A stretch of DNA of 64,000 nucleotides from assembly GCA_003021685.1 (NCBI GenBank), contig PXRO01000005.1:21493-85492 (forward strand), given 5' to 3'. This DNA is from Halobacteriales archaeon QS_4_62_28. GTDB taxonomy: Archaea > Halobacteriota > Halobacteria > Halobacteriales > Haloarculaceae. The first letter of the stretch is position 1. Each line of letters begins with the position of its first letter. The notes under the pieces are model-generated. The model made no database searches and had not been told where the DNA came from. It was given only the letters and a program-made list of their open reading frames with translations. Shown here piece by piece: positions 34,492 to 43,065 of this stretch. The translations under genes and the position numbers were made by a program.

Positions 34492-35337
34492 TCACCTGAT
34501 CTTTCGCACGTCGCTGATGTCGAATCCACCGTCGCCGATTTCGGTTTCGAACCTGACGATGTTCTCGTCCTCGATCTGTGAGAGGACGCCACGGAACTGG
34601 GAGACGACGAGCGTCCGGGCACGCGTGGACCCACCCGACTCCCACTCGAAGCGCATCGCGCCGGTCGTCGCGTCGGTCAACTGTGCGTACCGCTTGGACG
34701 TGACCGTTTCGTGGTTCAGGTGGACGAGAATGAGTCCGTTCCATTCGTGGGCGGCCTTGGTCAGCCCTTGGACGAGATAGCTGATGTCCGACCAGTCGAT
34801 ATCGTCGCCCATCGCACCCACCAGGTCACTCAGCGAATCGATGACGACGAGGTTCGCCGGCGCAATCTCGCTCAGTTTGCTCCCGAGTGCCTCCATGAGC
34901 CCCTGGCGCTCGTGGCGCTTGCGCAGGTCGGTGATGTTGTGCGTTGCGCCGGCATACCAGTCCCGGGGCACCGGGCTGACGTGGAAGTACCGCTCTGCCA
35001 TCTCGTGGAACACGACGTTCTCGAACCCGCTGTCGACGATCTCCTCGTCCATCGCCAGACGCATCTCCTGGCTCAATTTCTCTTTCGAGGCGGTGAACGA
35101 GATGTAGTGGACCTCCTCGGGATCGATTGCGTCGGTCGCGCGCGACCCGTAATAGAGGTCGTGCAATGTCTCGTTGTCGCCAGTCGCGAGGCCGTTGATC
35201 AGCGCGCTCGTGTACATGAACTCCCGCGATCCAGCCCCCGATTCTCCGGACACCAGTACGACACTCCCCGTCGGTGCGCCACCCTTGATCGTGGTGTCCA
35301 GTTGCCGAATGCCAAACGGGATGCGATCCATATCCAC
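34492..35337 (-). CDS. KaiC/RAD55-like ATPase with modified Walker A
   Basis: A 281-residue RecA-fold protein of the archaeal RAD55/KaiC (HTR-like) group. The opening IPFGIRQLDTTIKGGAPTGSVVLVSG is typical, but the P-loop reads GESGAGSRE instead of GxxxxGKT/S, so nucleotide binding is probably weakened. The Walker B strand is NLVVIDSLSDLVG. It is the first gene of a three-gene operon with the coiled-coil and acidic proteins. Relatives work in signalling and taxis; the role here is unknown. Confidence 0.85.
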   Translation of the reverse strand: MDMDRIPFGIRQLDTTIKGGAPTGSVVLVSGESGAGSREFMYTSALINGLATGDNETLHDLYYGSRATDAIDPEEVHYISFTASKEKLSQEMRLAMDEEIVDSGFENVVFHEMAERYFHVSPVPRDWYAGATHNITDLRKRHERQGLMEALGSKLSEIAPANLVVIDSLSDLVGAMGDDIDWSDISYLVQGLTKAAHEWNGLILVHLNHETVTSKRYAQLTDATTGAMRFEWESGGSTRARTLVVSQFRGVLSQIEDENIVRFETEIGDGGFDISDVRKIR

Positions 35338-35406
35338 ACACTTCCGTGACGGTGCTTAATCCTTGTCCCGACTACCTAGCCGTGTTCAGATAGGAGACCG
35401 AGATAG

Positions 35407-35420
35407 GGTGTCATAGAACG
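35407..35420. repeat. Left 14-bp inverted repeat of the histidine-kinase island
   Basis: GGTGTCATAGAACG, whose perfect reverse complement lies at 37427-37440, bounding 2.03 kb with one A+T-rich gene. It is followed by a small hairpin (CCCAATGTG with CACATTGGG, 35424-35452). No target duplication is obvious outside it. Confidence 0.8.
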
Positions 35421-35843
35421 ACTCCCAATGTGGTTGATTTCAGTCACATTGGGGCGAATCACCTGCTCAGCAAGCATGCGAACCTACCACTGTGAGTTCT
35501 ACCAGATATGGCAAATGTTCTCGGAGTTGTACAAGATGGAGGGCAGAAGTCTTGTACTCTACACTCGGCTGGCAGAAATATGAAATATTGAAATTACCAG
35601 ATTATTAATTTCATATATATCAGATATTATGGTATATCTGACTCTAGTTCATCACTGCTGAGCCAGATTCAGGCCCGGCTGTGCAATCTGGTATATTAAT
35701 TTGGAACGTGTATAAGGGTAAGAAAGTTCGATCCAAAATATTGGGAGTGATAATTGGGAGCTGATACTTATATAAATGTGCACATAAACCAATTTTATAG
35801 ATTGAAATTGTGTCCAGTATCGACATAGTTGGAGGGAGCTTAA
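35421..35843. other. A+T-rich gap upstream of the histidine kinase
   Basis: This stretch is clearly richer in A+T than the rest of the window and has no convincing gene; one 35-codon frame starting at 35475 (MRTYHCEFYQIWQMF) is too short to judge. Several TATA-like runs (around 35600-35640) may serve the kinase promoter. The final bases carry a good ribosome-binding sequence, GGAGGGAG, just before the ATG at 35844. Confidence 0.55.
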
Positions 35844-37355
35844 ATGTCACAAATACACGATAAGTATCAAAGAACGGACTATTATGTAGTCCCAGTGCTC
35901 ATAGCCGGGTTTGCAGTCCTCAGTGCTATTGTTCAACTGATTATTTTTCCTCCTATCCAGCCCTCATGGGTACAATTCGTTTTCGAGGGGATGTTCCCAC
36001 TAATGGCAGTAGTGGGGTTGTTTCTTGTTCAGCGGATGGCACTCGATACCGAAGTCAAGCGTCCCCTCGTGCTCTCGCTGTTTTTCGTTGTGATGTATGG
36101 CGTTACGGAGACAGTTGACGAACTGGTGTTGCCACCACTGTGGGTTAGCGTTGTCTTCGAACACCTGTTTCTACTCGTTGGTACCGGATTCTCACTGATA
36201 GCCCTCCGTCGGTGGGCTGCCAATCGCCGCGATAGAGAGCAAGGGCTACGGCGGTATCAGACAGCTATCGAGACGTCGCCAGGGCCTATTTACGCTATCG
36301 ATATGAATCATCGGTTCACATTGGTCAACGGGGCCTTTGTCTCACTTGTCGGGAAACCCCGTGAGCAGTTGCTCGGAGAGCCACTCTCTCTCCTTTTAGA
36401 CGAGGAAATAATGAACGAACAGGAATTCAAACAGACACAGGAGGCCTTCGAATCCTTACGGACAGGCCGGGAACAGACAGTTCGCCTAGAAACGACAGTG
36501 TCGACCCGTGAAGCTCGGCGAACGTTCGAACATTCGTTATCGTATTTTACACACGAGTCACACAACGCGTTTGTTAGCGTCGGCCACGATATCACGTCAC
36601 GTGAGGAGCGACGAGAACAACTCAAAATGCTCAACCGATTGCTGCGACATAATCTCCGTAATGCTTTCACCGTAATCAACGGATGTGCTGACCATATATA
36701 CAAATCAGTCTCCGGAAACGAGCCGGTAGAGACTAACTCAGACCAACAGGGTCAGAGTCAGATATCATACTCCGAATCTCAATCGCGGACGGCAGAGTTA
36801 GCCACCAAAATAATAGACAGATCGGCGAAGTTACTCGCCCAGACGGAGAAAGTGAAACGGCTCGAAAAGGTCTATTCTTCTGATAACTCACCCACGAATA
36901 TCCAACTCAATGATTTTCTCAACGAGATCAGGCGGATCTCACAAAAGCGATATCCTAATTCACAGTTTGGGGTTACAGCTCCAAGTGAACAAATTACGGT
37001 TCCGGATGTTGCCCTCGGTGAGGTTATCGATGAACTCATCGAAAATGCCAATGAACATGTAGAAAGCCCGTCGATTGAGCTCCGTGGAATTGTGGAATCT
37101 GACAGGTTGAAAATAGAGATAATCGACGATGGGCCTGGACTGCCTGAAACAGAACGTGAGATAGTTGAGAACCGCTCCCAAGTACCTCTAAATCACAGCA
37201 CTGGTATTGGGCTGTGGGTTGCTCGCTGGATCATTGAGCAGTCTGGCGGTTCAATATCTTTCGGCGAGGCTGACTCGGATGGAACAGTCGCGATCATTAC
37301 CTGCCCTATTGATCGAACACCTAAGGAACCGTCCGCCGAGGACACCAAAGTCTAA
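35844..37355 (+). CDS. Histidine kinase with four-helix sensor and PAS domain, foreign composition
   Basis: A 503-residue sensor kinase. Four helices (about residues 14-120) are followed by a PAS domain (AIETSPGPIYAIDMNHRF), a dimerisation segment with acceptor histidine in NRLLRHNLRNAFTVINGC, and an intact ATPase domain: N-box ELIENANEH, G1 DDGPGLP, G2 STGIGLWVARW. Codon use favours A/T at third positions, unlike every neighbour, so recent acquisition is likely. No response-regulator gene is adjacent. A purine-rich GGAGGGAG supports the start. The gene is the only cargo between 14-bp inverted repeats. Confidence 0.88.
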   Translation: MSQIHDKYQRTDYYVVPVLIAGFAVLSAIVQLIIFPPIQPSWVQFVFEGMFPLMAVVGLFLVQRMALDTEVKRPLVLSLFFVVMYGVTETVDELVLPPLWVSVVFEHLFLLVGTGFSLIALRRWAANRRDREQGLRRYQTAIETSPGPIYAIDMNHRFTLVNGAFVSLVGKPREQLLGEPLSLLLDEEIMNEQEFKQTQEAFESLRTGREQTVRLETTVSTREARRTFEHSLSYFTHESHNAFVSVGHDITSREERREQLKMLNRLLRHNLRNAFTVINGCADHIYKSVSGNEPVETNSDQQGQSQISYSESQSRTAELATKIIDRSAKLLAQTEKVKRLEKVYSSDNSPTNIQLNDFLNEIRRISQKRYPNSQFGVTAPSEQITVPDVALGEVIDELIENANEHVESPSIELRGIVESDRLKIEIIDDGPGLPETEREIVENRSQVPLNHSTGIGLWVARWIIEQSGGSISFGEADSDGTVAIITCPIDRTPKEPSAEDTKV

Positions 37356-37426
37356 CAGCTGTATACCAGTTCTTGGTTAGTTTGTACTGACCAGTGCGAC
37401 GGAGCTGATAGGCTATGTGTGAGAAC

Positions 37427-37440
37427 CGTTCTATGACACC
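37427..37440. repeat. Right 14-bp inverted repeat of the histidine-kinase island
   Basis: CGTTCTATGACACC, the perfect reverse complement of 35407-35420. It lies 72 bases after the kinase stop. Immediately beyond it begins the hairpin array at 37463. Confidence 0.8.
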
Positions 37441-37462
37441 TTGGACCAAAAAAAGCCTCAAA

Positions 37463-37785
37463 GCACCGAAAGCCCTCGCCTTACGCGGCGGCAGTTGCCG
37501 CCGCGGAGAAGGCGGTCGGTGAAGCCGACCGCCCGTTGCGGGAACCCGGACCCCGCAAGCCACGAGGGACTCCGTCCCTCGGCCCGTGCGAACGGCTCCG
37601 CCGCGAGCAGACACCTGTCGGAGCGTGGTTCGAAAGACCTCCGGTCTTTCGTCATCACGAAAGGCGCGAATGCGCCTTTCGGTCGACAGCGTGGGTCCCG
37701 GGATGCTCGTGAGCGGAGCGAACGAGCGCTCAAAGACGAGCGAAGCGAGTCTTTGGTGCCGCAACTGTACGAGGGCTTTCGGTGC
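37463..37785. repeat. Hairpin-array repeat 1 bounded by CACCGAAAGCCCTCG
   Basis: A 323-bp non-coding block opened by GCACCGAAAGCCCTCG and closed by its reverse complement. Inside, at least seven short hairpins follow one another almost without gaps, for example GGCGGCAGTTGCCGCC, GGCGGTCGGTGAAGCCGACC, CGAGGGACTCCGTCCCTCG, CGAAAGACCTCCGGTCTTTC and CGAAAGGCGCGAATGCGCC. Arms are 6-9 bases with 3-5 base loops. No plausible protein is encoded. Confidence 0.85.
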
Positions 37786-37820
37786 TTTGCAGACGTTCCT
37801 CTCGATTCTGAGCACTGCCA

Positions 37821-38810
37821 CTACCCGAGCGTCGGTCCGTCGGTAACGGTCACGCCCTCGTTGCGGGGGCAAGCGACACGCACATCGGCCTCAATCGAGA
37901 GGTCACTGAGTGCCATTTCGACGCCAGTCATCGCGGTATCGACATTACCGCGGGTCGTCAGGCCCCACACCGCGGGTCCCCACGAGGACTGGCCGGCACC
38001 CGCGACCGCTGGCTGCTGGGTGAGCCGTTCGACGATTCGGCCGGCCGGCGGGCGATAGACACCTCCCTGTTCGTCGGCGTACCAGGCACCGTTGAGTCGG
38101 CCCAGGCGGGCCCCACCGGTGCCAAAGCGTCGGTGGTCGCCCTCGGCGGCGGCCGGGAGCAGGAGTCGGGTCAGCGTGGCAGCCACGTCGTCGGCGATGC
38201 CCGCATCGGCCCGTTCGACGGCCTGGCGCATGTGGCGGTCCTCCTCGGCACCGCTCGCGCCCGGTTCCACGTCGGGGACCACGAGCAGAAACCGCCAGTT
38301 GTCGGGCAGTTCGTGGCGGGCGATCACCGGCGGGACGGTCCAGTCGCCGTTGGCCGGTGGCTCGGAGGTGAACCGCTCGGTCGGATGGCCCCCATCGACG
38401 ACGAACCCGCCGGACTCGAAGGTGGCGACGCCGACGCCGCTTCGCCCGCCACGGCCGAGGTCCGGGGCACGTTCGCGGGGTTCGACCTCGCGGTCGTGCG
38501 CCCGAGCGACAGCGACGAGAATCGCCATCGCGAGCTGGGTGCCACTGCCAAGGCCCATGTGCCGGGGCATCCGCTCTCTGACCGAGAGGCGAGCGCCCTC
38601 GACGCCGAGTGTCGCGACCACTCGACGGAGATACGACTCGGCTTCGCCGTCGTCACAAACAATCTCGTCGGCCCGCTGTGCGTCGACGACGAGTTGTGGC
38701 TCGTCGAGGGCCACTCCCACGCCGCCGTACAGTCGCTCGTTGGCCAGCGCGAGGTTCTGGAAACCGAAGTGAAGTCGCGCCGCCGTCGTGACCGTCACCA
38801 TATCACCCAT
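37821..38810 (-). CDS. Beta-ribofuranosylaminobenzene 5'-phosphate synthase family protein
   Basis: Homologue of the GHMP-superfamily enzyme that condenses an aminobenzoate with phosphoribosyl diphosphate in methanopterin synthesis. The 329-residue product starts MGDMVTVTTAARLHFGF (second ATG at 38801); upstream frame overlaps a repeat. Landmarks are RMPRHMGLGSGTQLAMAI (glycine-rich loop), LGRGGRSGVGVATFESGGF and a C-terminal SSWGPAVWG. Haloarchaea do not make methane, so the product is presumably a folate-like one-carbon carrier. MptA, a pterin-pathway enzyme, is encoded at 49902. Confidence 0.88.
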   Translation of the reverse strand: MGDMVTVTTAARLHFGFQNLALANERLYGGVGVALDEPQLVVDAQRADEIVCDDGEAESYLRRVVATLGVEGARLSVRERMPRHMGLGSGTQLAMAILVAVARAHDREVEPRERAPDLGRGGRSGVGVATFESGGFVVDGGHPTERFTSEPPANGDWTVPPVIARHELPDNWRFLLVVPDVEPGASGAEEDRHMRQAVERADAGIADDVAATLTRLLLPAAAEGDHRRFGTGGARLGRLNGAWYADEQGGVYRPPAGRIVERLTQQPAVAGAGQSSWGPAVWGLTTRGNVDTAMTGVEMALSDLSIEADVRVACPRNEGVTVTDGPTLG

Positions 38811-38888
38811 TTGCACTGGCGCGAAATGAAGGGTCGGGCTTCCGTACTGACGAGGGAAGCCACGAACGAGTGTTCGTCCTGATCCACG

Positions 38889-39157
38889 ACACCGAAAGCC
38901 CTCGGTGCTCTCGCGACCGCTGAGCGACATATCCGCAATCGCTTCGCTCTTTCGGATAGTGGTCGCTCAGACGGTCACGTACACGCGAGAGCACCTCGCC
39001 CTTTCATCCACCAGGGAACGATTGGTTGGCCGATTAGCCGAATCCTGGCGGATGAAAGGGCGAGCGGGGTTCCGGGAACCCTGACGACGCAAGCACGCGA
39101 ACGGGGTGAGCGCGCGCAGCGAGTCACGGGACCGGAACCCCGCGAGGGCTTTCGGTG
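38889..39157. repeat. Hairpin-array repeat 2 bounded by CACCGAAAGCCCTCG
   Basis: A 269-bp block opened by ACACCGAAAGCCCTCGG and closed by its reverse complement. It holds nested rather than simple hairpins: GGTGCTCTCGCG (38904) pairs with CGCGAGAGCACC (38984), enclosing GCTGAGCGAC paired with GTCGCTCAG; then CTCGCCCTTTCATCC...GGATGAAAGGGCGAG (38995-39064), shared with the block near 61174; then a GGGGTTCCGG stem closing at 39141. It separates the beta-RFAP synthase homologue and ilvD, both pointing away from it. Confidence 0.85.
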
Positions 39158-39274
39158 TGTCTGGATTATTGTCCTGCTCCGTATGTCGCCTCTCGATCAC
39201 TCGCTCCATTCCCGTCCGAACCGGTGAACACGACAGTCCGTGTCCTTAAGGTTCCCCATCGCCCACTCCGCAGT

Positions 39275-40999
39275 ATGAGCAAGCAGGACGGACGCAAGCA
39301 GGGGAAAGACCCCGACCTCCCCAGCAGCGAGGTCACGGAGGGGACAGAGCGCGCTCCACACCGCGCGATGTTCCGGGCGATGGGATACGACGACGAGGAC
39401 CTCTCTTCGCCGATGATCGGCGTTGCCAACCCGGCGGCCGACATCACGCCGTGTAACGTCCACCTCGACGACGTGGCAGACTCTGCCTACGAGGGTATCG
39501 ACGACGCCGGCGGGATGCCAATCGAGTTCGGGACGATCACCATCTCCGACGCCGTCTCGATGGGCACCGAGGGAATGAAGGCGTCGCTGATCTCCCGTGA
39601 GATCATCGCCGACTCCGTCGAACTCGTCAGTTTCGGCGAGCGTATGGACGGTCTCGTGACGATCGGTGGCTGTGACAAAAACATGCCCGGCATGATGATG
39701 GCCTCCATCCGGACTGATCTGCCGAGTGTCTTCCTCTACGGTGGATCGATCATGCCCGGCGAGCACGATGGCCGCGAAATCACGATCCAGAACGTCTTCG
39801 AGGGCGTCGGGGCCGTCTCCGACGGCGAGATGAGCGAGGACGAACTCGACGAGATGGAACGCCATGCCTGTCCCGGTGCTGGCTCCTGTGGCGGGATGTT
39901 CACCGCCAACACGATGGCCTCCATCTCGGAGGCGCTCGGGTTCGCACCGCTTGGCTCTGCCTCGCCACCCGCCGAACACGAGTCCCGGTACGAGGTGGCC
40001 CGTCGAGCGGGCAAAGTCGCCGTCGATGTCGTGGGCGAGCGCCGACGCCCCTCCGATTTCCTCTCGCGTGACTCGTTCGAGAACGCCATTGCCCTGCAGG
40101 TGGCTGTCGGTGGTTCGACCAACGCCGTGCTCCACCTGCTGGCTTTGGCCGCCGAGGCCGGCGTCGATCTCGACATCGAGACGTTCAACGAGATCAGCGC
40201 ACGCACGCCCAAGATTGCCGATCTTCAACCCGGCGGCGAGCGCGTGATGAACGATCTCCACGAGGTCGGTGGCGTCCCCGTTGTCCTCGCGGCCCTGCAC
40301 GACGCGGGCCTGCTCCACGGCGACGCACTGACCGTCACGGGCGACACGATCAGCGAGGAACTCGACCGGATCGACCCGCCGGCAATCGGGGAGCTGGACG
40401 CCGACTACCTCTACCCGGTCGAGGATCCGGTCCACGAACGCGGTGCGATTCGGATCCTCACGGGCAACCTCGCGCCCGACGGCGCAGTCATCAAGATTAC
40501 TGGCGAGGACCACCTGCACCACGAGGGACCGGTCCGCGTGTTCGAACAGGAGGAAAACGCGATGGAGTATGTCCAGGACGGCCACGTCGAATCGGGCGAC
40601 GTGATCTGTATCCGCAACGAGGGACCACGCGGCGGGCCGGGAATGCGGGAGATGCTCGGTGTGACCTCCGCAGTCGCCGGCCAGGGCCACGCCGACGACG
40701 TGGCGCTGTTCACCGACGGCCGGTTCTCCGGTGCGACCCGTGGCTTCTCCATCGGCCACGTCGCCCCGGAAGCCTTCGTTGGCGGTCCAATCGCCGCGCT
40801 CGAAGACGGCGACGTAGTTACCATCGACATCGACAGCACTGAACTCTCTGTGGACCTCTCCGACGAGGAAATCGAACAGCGCGTCGCGGACTACGATCCC
40901 GAACTGACTTACACGAGCGGCGTATTGGCGAAGTACCACCGTGACTTCGGTTCCGCGGCAAACGGTGCAGTGACCAACCCCGGCGTCACGTGGGACTGA
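39275..40999 (+). CDS. ilvD: Dihydroxy-acid dehydratase
   Basis: Fe-S enzyme removing water from 2,3-dihydroxy acids in valine and isoleucine synthesis, and supplying a step toward pantothenate. The 574-residue product starts [13 protein letters not shown]. Cluster ligands are visible in [24 protein letters not shown] and [16 protein letters not shown]; the substrate and Mg site includes [13 protein letters not shown] and the C-terminal [17 protein letters not shown]. No other ilv gene is in the window. A family 2 hairpin element begins at the last base of its stop codon. Confidence 0.96.
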   Translation: MSKQDGRKQGKDPDLPSSEVTEGTERAPHRAMFRAMGYDDEDLSSPMIGVANPAADITPCNVHLDDVADSAYEGIDDAGGMPIEFGTITISDAVSMGTEGMKASLISREIIADSVELVSFGERMDGLVTIGGCDKNMPGMMMASIRTDLPSVFLYGGSIMPGEHDGREITIQNVFEGVGAVSDGEMSEDELDEMERHACPGAGSCGGMFTANTMASISEALGFAPLGSASPPAEHESRYEVARRAGKVAVDVVGERRRPSDFLSRDSFENAIALQVAVGGSTNAVLHLLALAAEAGVDLDIETFNEISARTPKIADLQPGGERVMNDLHEVGGVPVVLAALHDAGLLHGDALTVTGDTISEELDRIDPPAIGELDADYLYPVEDPVHERGAIRILTGNLAPDGAVIKITGEDHLHHEGPVRVFEQEENAMEYVQDGHVESGDVICIRNEGPRGGPGMREMLGVTSAVAGQGHADDVALFTDGRFSGATRGFSIGHVAPEAFVGGPIAALEDGDVVTIDIDSTELSVDLSDEEIEQRVADYDPELTYTSGVLAKYHRDFGSAANGAVTNPGVTWD

Positions 41000-41076
41000 T
41001 GCGACCGACTGTCCGTCTGTGACCGGTTTCGACATCTGGGGGTCGGATCGCACTATGTTGTGACAGTCGGCAGTAC
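40999..41076. repeat. 78-bp intergenic hairpin element, family 2 copy c (diverged)
   Basis: Arms CGACCGACTGTC and GACAGTCGGCAG with the shared family 2 pattern CTGTCCGTC-TGTGA and a centre CTGGGGGTC. It has drifted from copies a and b but keeps complementary arms and length, and it abuts the ilvD stop. Confidence 0.7.
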
Positions 41077-41249
41077 GAATCGACGTTTCCGGTTTCTTGC
41101 GCTCGACCAACGCATCGGACAGCGCTCGCTCCGATTCCTAAAAATTTAAATCACATCAAGAGATCAGACACGGTAGATATGTTTACGTACCAATCCCAAT
41201 CTAGTACGTACAGGTATCGGAACAGGCCAAGTCTGGGGCGTGTCGACAC

Positions 41250-41936
41250 GTGAGTGTCCTGCTCCAGCAGTCGTCCGGGATACTCCCCGACCTGAGCCAG
41301 ACCATCAACGACATCATCGGTCTCGTCGAGTGGCCGGCGACGATTCTGCTGGCCGTTGCGCTCCCGATCATCGCCCTCCTCGCTGTTGGGCCGTGGGTCG
41401 GGAGCAAGTTCGCGATGGTTGCCGATCGTGTTGATTTCGACGAGGCGATCATGGAGACGCCGTTTGGTGGCTTTTTCGCCGGGGAAGACGAGGTCGACGG
41501 CACTATCGTGACACTGATCACGTACCTGATCGTGTTGATCGCACTCGTGATTTCGCTGACGCTGGTCAACGCGAACCAGATGGCCAACTGGGTCGCGTCC
41601 GGTGCCGGCTACTTTCCGTCGCTGATCGGTGGTGTCCTGATCCTGCTCGTTGGCTTCACTGTCGCTGGTTACGTCTCTCGTAGCGTCAAGGACAACGAGG
41701 TTCTCGGTGGTAACTCCGTCACGCCGCTTGCCGCACTGACCGGTCGGGGTGTCGTCTACTTCGTCTCCGTAACTCTCGCACTGGATGCCTTTGGCTACAG
41801 CACTGCGATTCTCAACACGATGGCACAGGCCGTCGCCGTCGGCCTCGGTCTCGGCGTCGCTCTCGCTATCGGTATCAGCGTCGGTCTCGGCTCGCAGGAC
41901 TACGTTGCCGAGCATATCGAGGAGTGGACTAACTGA
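41250..41936 (+). CDS. TM-helix repeat membrane protein, MscS-related
   Basis: A 228-residue membrane protein with five helices. It begins with GTG (MSVLLQQSSGILPDL). The repeated conserved TM-helix pattern known from haloarchaeal small channels and MscS-associated proteins is seen in LIGGVLILLVGFTVAGYVSR and the C-terminal AVAVGLGLGVALAIGISVGLG. It lacks the MscS beta domain. A mechanosensitive or channel role is plausible from family but unproven. Confidence 0.8.
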   Translation: MSVLLQQSSGILPDLSQTINDIIGLVEWPATILLAVALPIIALLAVGPWVGSKFAMVADRVDFDEAIMETPFGGFFAGEDEVDGTIVTLITYLIVLIALVISLTLVNANQMANWVASGAGYFPSLIGGVLILLVGFTVAGYVSRSVKDNEVLGGNSVTPLAALTGRGVVYFVSVTLALDAFGYSTAILNTMAQAVAVGLGLGVALAIGISVGLGSQDYVAEHIEEWTN

Positions 41937-41944
41937 CTCTTCTC

Positions 41945-42025
41945 ATACGGGTTATTGTAGCGATTTACCGGTGATCGTCGCCACGGGGTAGACGATCACC
42001 GGTAAGCAACTACAATAAACCGTAT
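41945..42025. repeat. 81-bp intergenic hairpin element, family 3 copy a
   Basis: The best-conserved palindrome of the set. The left arm starts ATACGGGTTATTGTAG, the right ends CTACAATAAACCGTAT; arms of about 35 bases pair nearly perfectly (TTACCGGTGATCGTC with GACGATCACCGGTAA) around a loop CCACGGGG. It lies between two convergent stops, eight bases after the TM-helix gene and ten before the VOC gene, so it could end transcription from both sides. Confidence 0.88.
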
Positions 42026-42035
42026 CAGTCGTTTT

Positions 42036-42449
42036 TCACGCCGGCTCGATCACTTCGATCAGGTTGCCCTCCGGATCTTTCACGAAGAGAATCTTCGATC
42101 CGGTCTCGCTGGTCTGGGGGGCAGAAAGCGTCTCGATGTCCTCGCCGAGGTCGGCGTAGAACGCCTCGATGTCTTCGACTTCGATCCCCAGATGCTTCGC
42201 GCCGGTGTCGTTAACGCTCCCTGCAGCGTCCTCGCCGCCGGGGTCGTAGCTGACGAGTTCGACGCGAACGCCATCGCCGTCGAGATGGGCGAACTGTGCC
42301 GCCGCGCCCGGGACACCAACGCCCGTCGCGAAGGCCTCCCCGGCGACATCGAAGCGAGCCAGCTCCTCGAACCCGAACGTCTCGCTATAGAACTCAACGG
42401 CACGGTCCAGATCCTCGACAGTCGTTCCGACGTGGTGTGTTGTTGGCAT
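42036..42449 (-). CDS. VOC-family (glyoxalase/methylmalonyl-CoA epimerase-like) protein
   Basis: A 137-residue metal-dependent protein of the vicinal oxygen chelate fold: paired beta-alpha-beta modules beginning MPTTHHVGTTVEDLDRAVEF and GAKHLGIEVEDIEAFYADL. Likely metal ligands are His6, a Glu in VELVSYDPGG, His of AKHLGI and Glu of NLIEVIEP. Substrate unknown. The decayed transposase frame upstream runs into its promoter region. Confidence 0.87.
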   Translation of the reverse strand: MPTTHHVGTTVEDLDRAVEFYSETFGFEELARFDVAGEAFATGVGVPGAAAQFAHLDGDGVRVELVSYDPGGEDAAGSVNDTGAKHLGIEVEDIEAFYADLGEDIETLSAPQTSETGSKILFVKDPEGNLIEVIEPA

Positions 42450-43065
42450 ACCTGTTCGTGGCTCGGAGCACGGACAAAACCGCTTCGGAGTTGGCCCGGT
42501 CACCAGCTAAATTGAGTGAGCGAACAATACCGAAGGTGTGAGCGGTCTGTTCCAAGCCCTGCTTGGATAGGCCGCGGAACTTCCGTAGCCACGGTTGAAT
42601 AAGCGAAAACAAGCACTCAGCTTGGTTAACGTGGACGCCCTCTGGCGATACATACCGCTCTTTGTGCACGACCGTCCGGTGGTCACGCTCCATTTCTCGG
42701 TACGCTTGGAGGCCGTCAGTCCAGACCTCTCCCAGCGGCTGGGAGAGGTCTTCAGCCTCTTGGATTACCGGTTCAAGATTTCCTCCGTAATCGATACCGA
42801 GTTGACCGCGAGTCACGCGAAGCGAGTCGCTGTTCCGCGGCGGCTCTTGACCTTTGTAGCCTGAACACACCTTCCCAGACTCGTCGACTTGTGTCGGTCC
42901 ACCGATGGTTTGATCGAAGGGGCTCCAAACGATATGGGGAAGCCGCGCTGAACCGCGGCTTCCACCTCCCGAATGGCTGTATGAACGCTTCTGTAGGCTC
43001 GGCCGAGGAACGGCGCGATCTGGTTGATACTGAGCAAACGATCGCCAGCTTGATCAACGATCGTC
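42450..43065 (-). pseudogene. Decayed IS1595-like transposase, truncated at both ends and frameshifted
   Basis: The C-terminal two-thirds of an ISXO2/IS1595-type DDE transposase: VWTDGLQAYREMERDHRTV, then HKERYVSPEGVHVNQAECL and WLRKFRGLSKQGLEQTAH. Upstream, QIAPFLGRAYRSVHTAIREV continues the protein in another frame; a C appears missing from a C-run near 42939. The 5' part (zinc ribbon) is absent, and after SLNLAGDRAN (about 42498) the frame runs on into the VOC promoter without the usual stop. No flanking inverted repeats found. The upstream end is fused in frame to an HNH endonuclease remnant. Confidence 0.85.

Noticed and set aside
35644..35850. 68-codon reverse frame in the A+T-rich gap
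   Set aside because: No family resemblance, low-complexity hydrophobic content and overlap with the kinase promoter region.
37463..39157. CRISPR array
   Set aside because: The repeats are inverted and all different in sequence, with no regular direct repeats or spacers and no cas genes.
39197..41110. 637-codon reverse frame opposite ilvD
   Set aside because: The forward frame is an unmistakable dihydroxy-acid dehydratase; the reverse frame is its shadow.
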